Shown here: piece by piece, positions 44,088-45,458 of the stretch | Layout of the letters: every line of letters begins with the position of its first letter | Numbering within the stretch: position 1 is the stretch's first letter | Assembly (NCBI GenBank): GCA_002319875.1 | Contig: DCFS01000181.1 | Coordinates: 1-45,458 of the forward strand | Reading direction: 5' to 3' | DNA from: Treponema sp. UBA1798 | Lineage (GTDB): Bacteria > Spirochaetota > Spirochaetia > Treponematales > Treponemataceae | Length of the DNA stretch: 45,458 bases | Position numbers and translations under genes: made by a program | Notes under the pieces: generated by a model | Databases searched by the model: none | What the model was told of the DNA's origin: nothing | The model's input: the letters and a program-made list of their open reading frames with translations, nothing else

Positions 44088-44525
44088 ATGAAAACAAAAC
44101 AGGATTTTCCTTCAATTAATGAGCGGCCGCCGGAAGGTATCAAGGCCGATGGTACAAAATATCGTATTCTTATAGTTGATGATTCATTATTTGTTGCAAA
44201 ACAGCTTAATCAGATTCTTACCAGCGAGGGCTATGAAATTATAGCAACAGCTGCCGATGGTAAAGATGGTGTAGATAAGTATAAAGAATTGTGTCCCAAT
44301 GTTGATCTTGTTACAATGGATATTACTATGCCTCGTATGGATGGTATAACAGCCCTTGAACAGATTATGGCTTTTGATAAGAATGCAAAGGTCGTGATGG
44401 TAAGTGCTCTTGGAAAGGAAGAGCTGGTTAAAAAATCGTTACTCCTCGGTGCTAAGAATTATATTATCAAGCCTTTGGATCGCAAAAAAGTACTTGAACG
44501 TATAACAGCATCTTTAAACAAATAG
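44088..44525 (+). CDS. cheY: Chemotaxis response regulator CheY
   Basis: 145 residues. A single receiver domain with Asp31/Asp32, phosphoacceptor Asp78 in LVTMDITMPRMDG, Ser106 in VMVSALGKEE and Lys128 in YIIKPLD. A hydrophilic N-terminal extension of about 24 residues precedes the first strand, longer than in E. coli CheY. AAGGAG lies nine bases before the ATG. It is the last gene of the operon and should bind the flagellar switch when phosphorylated. Confidence 0.96.
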   Translation: MKTKQDFPSINERPPEGIKADGTKYRILIVDDSLFVAKQLNQILTSEGYEIIATAADGKDGVDKYKELCPNVDLVTMDITMPRMDGITALEQIMAFDKNAKVVMVSALGKEELVKKSLLLGAKNYIIKPLDRKKVLERITASLNK

Positions 44526-44526
44526 T

Positions 44527-44563
44527 TTTAGACAGCTTGGTATTTATTGCCAGGCTGTCTAAA
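44527..44563. terminator. Bidirectional hairpin between cheY and the convergent regulator
   Basis: TTTAGACAGC (44527-44536) is the perfect complement of GCTGTCTAAA (44554-44563). The stem begins one base after the cheY stop and includes the stop codon of the opposite gene. T-runs on both sides are short, so it may end transcription in both directions or only stabilise 3' ends. Confidence 0.65.
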
Positions 44564-45287
44564 ATATCACAAGCTTATATCGTTTATGTGATTGTATGAT
44601 GTCCATGCGGATTGAGGATTCCCGCTTCATATATGAGCGGAGACGGGATATGTACGAATAAACGCTTCCACGCTTGGCGATTTGATCTTTGCCCAGTATA
44701 TTTTTTTCCAATTCTTCAATTGATATATATGTATTACGCCTTTCATAGAGATATTTCAGAAGACGAAATACAGATGGCTGTATTTTTTCCCTTTTACGGA
44801 ATTCATAGATATTGATTTCTTTTTTTTCAGGTACGCTTTCAAATTCCTCCTGTTGAAATTCTGCTGCTGGAAATGGAAGCGGCTGTTGTATAATGGAAAT
44901 ATAAGGATTAAGGGACGGGGATGAAATAGTTTTTGCTATGATAGTAAATGGTTGCTCAAGAGCTGTGCAGTCTGTATTTTTGATATGCAGACTACACTGG
45001 TATAGCCAATAATTAACCCGTATTTTAGGATCCGGATAGGGATCATTATAGAAAATAAGCGGTGCTAAACGCTGTATGTTTTCCATGTAACGATATACAT
45101 TGAATATGTCATGTTGAAACACCCTATAGTCAAAAACAAAAAGGTCTGGAAGTTTTTTTTTTGAATACATGAGTTGAAAAAATATATCAAGATTATCGAA
45201 TACGAGCGTTTGAATTTTCTCTTCATTAAGCCTTTTTGCAATAATATTACAGATTTCAGACTGTTTGGTAAAGAAATAAATCCACAT
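44559..45287 (-). CDS. Orphan regulator: degenerate receiver plus winged-helix C-terminus
   Basis: 242 residues. Residues 1-120 look like a receiver fold (WIYFFTKQSEICNIIAKRLNEE, LFVFDYRVF with an Asp at the phosphoacceptor strand) but lack the acidic pair after strand 1 and the later Thr and Lys. A Pro/Gln-rich linker follows. The C-terminal 75 residues resemble a Trans_reg_C winged helix (VFRLLKYLYERRNTYISIEELEKNILG, VYSYISRLRSYMK). It may be a phosphorylation-independent regulator. TATAAT lies five bases before the ATG with no ribosome site, again suggesting a leaderless start. Confidence 0.65.
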   Translation of the reverse strand: MWIYFFTKQSEICNIIAKRLNEEKIQTLVFDNLDIFFQLMYSKKKLPDLFVFDYRVFQHDIFNVYRYMENIQRLAPLIFYNDPYPDPKIRVNYWLYQCSLHIKNTDCTALEQPFTIIAKTISSPSLNPYISIIQQPLPFPAAEFQQEEFESVPEKKEINIYEFRKREKIQPSVFRLLKYLYERRNTYISIEELEKNILGKDQIAKRGSVYSYISRLRSYMKRESSIRMDIIQSHKRYKLVIF

Positions 45288-45410
45288 TATATATTATAAC
45301 ATTGTTTTTGAGGTATTGAAATTAATATTTTTAAATATTCATATTTTTTTCATGAAGAGGGATTAATCTGAAAAATAAACTATTCAAAAATAGAAGAATT
45401 TCTTAATGGA

Positions 45411-45437
45411 TAAAAAAAAGGAATGCTTATGCATTCT
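45411..45437 (-). terminator. Terminator of a leftward gene beyond the right edge
   Basis: Read leftward, GAATGC/GCATTC (45436-45431 and 45426-45421) with a 4-base loop is followed, one base later, by eight T residues (A-run 45412-45419). It points to a gene entering from the right whose stop codon would lie at or beyond the window edge. Region 45288-45410 is A/T-rich with only the promoter of the orphan regulator. Confidence 0.7.
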
Positions 45438-45458
45438 ATACCAGGCCCAAGAAATAAG

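Overview
The window looks like a chromosomal segment from a spirochaete, most likely a host-associated or plant-polysaccharide-using Treponema. The strongest evidence is the chemotaxis operon at the right end (cheA, a cheW fused to a degenerate CheR domain, cheX, cheY). Its order, the fusion and the enlarged CheA P3 region match what is known of treponemes. Treponeme-style predicted outer-membrane proteins, TRAP and CUT1 transporters and dapL fit the same assignment. No rRNA, tRNA, insertion sequence, prophage or CRISPR array was seen.

Layout. (1) 1-1965: the 5' part of a leftward MFS transporter gene, an array of eight 22-bp units, the fluoride channel crcB, a dispersed palindromic repeat and a strong leftward terminator. 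(2) 1966-15650, all leftward: a glycan-use locus with GH78, GH127, an (alpha/alpha)6 hydrolase, two CUT1 permeases and a lipoprotein binding protein. Upstream of these lie a YesN/YesM-type two-component system and an apiosidase-like hydrolase. None of the four hydrolases has a signal peptide, so the picture is import of rhamnose/arabinofuranose-containing pectic oligosaccharides followed by cytoplasmic trimming. No ATPase is encoded here. (3) 15868-17016: a KamA-family radical SAM protein. (4) 17022-23485: a DeoR repressor and class II aldolase, divergent from a TRAP transporter and an FGGY kinase. Near-consensus promoters and three copies of one 20-bp motif suggest that the repressor controls both arms.

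(5) 23570-28464: a MetH reactivation-domain protein, pyrE, a cobalamin-type ABC importer (btuFCD-like) and a DUF1893 protein. This resembles a B12/one-carbon and pyrimidine neighbourhood. (6) 28495-34573: poorly characterised genes, namely a barrel-like exported protein, a small unknown, a membrane-anchored HExxH protein, a metallo-beta-lactamase-fold hydrolase lacking its usual Asp, a pentapeptide-repeat protein with a Cys/His N-terminus, a zinc-ribbon protein and murI. (7) 34775-39532: an OmpR/HisKA two-component pair, a second copy of the dispersed repeat that forms the 3' end of the kinase gene, a T14 tract in front of dapL, and another barrel-like protein. (8) 39750-45458: the chemotaxis operon, a convergent orphan regulator, and a terminator for a gene beyond the right edge.

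The most notable signals are the exactly phased 22-bp array, the dispersed repeat that supplies a kinase C-terminus, the repressor circuit of the TRAP/kinase/aldolase locus, several genes whose promoters predict leaderless mRNAs, and several enzymes with substituted active-site residues. All calls come from reading the sequence. No database search or alignment program was run.
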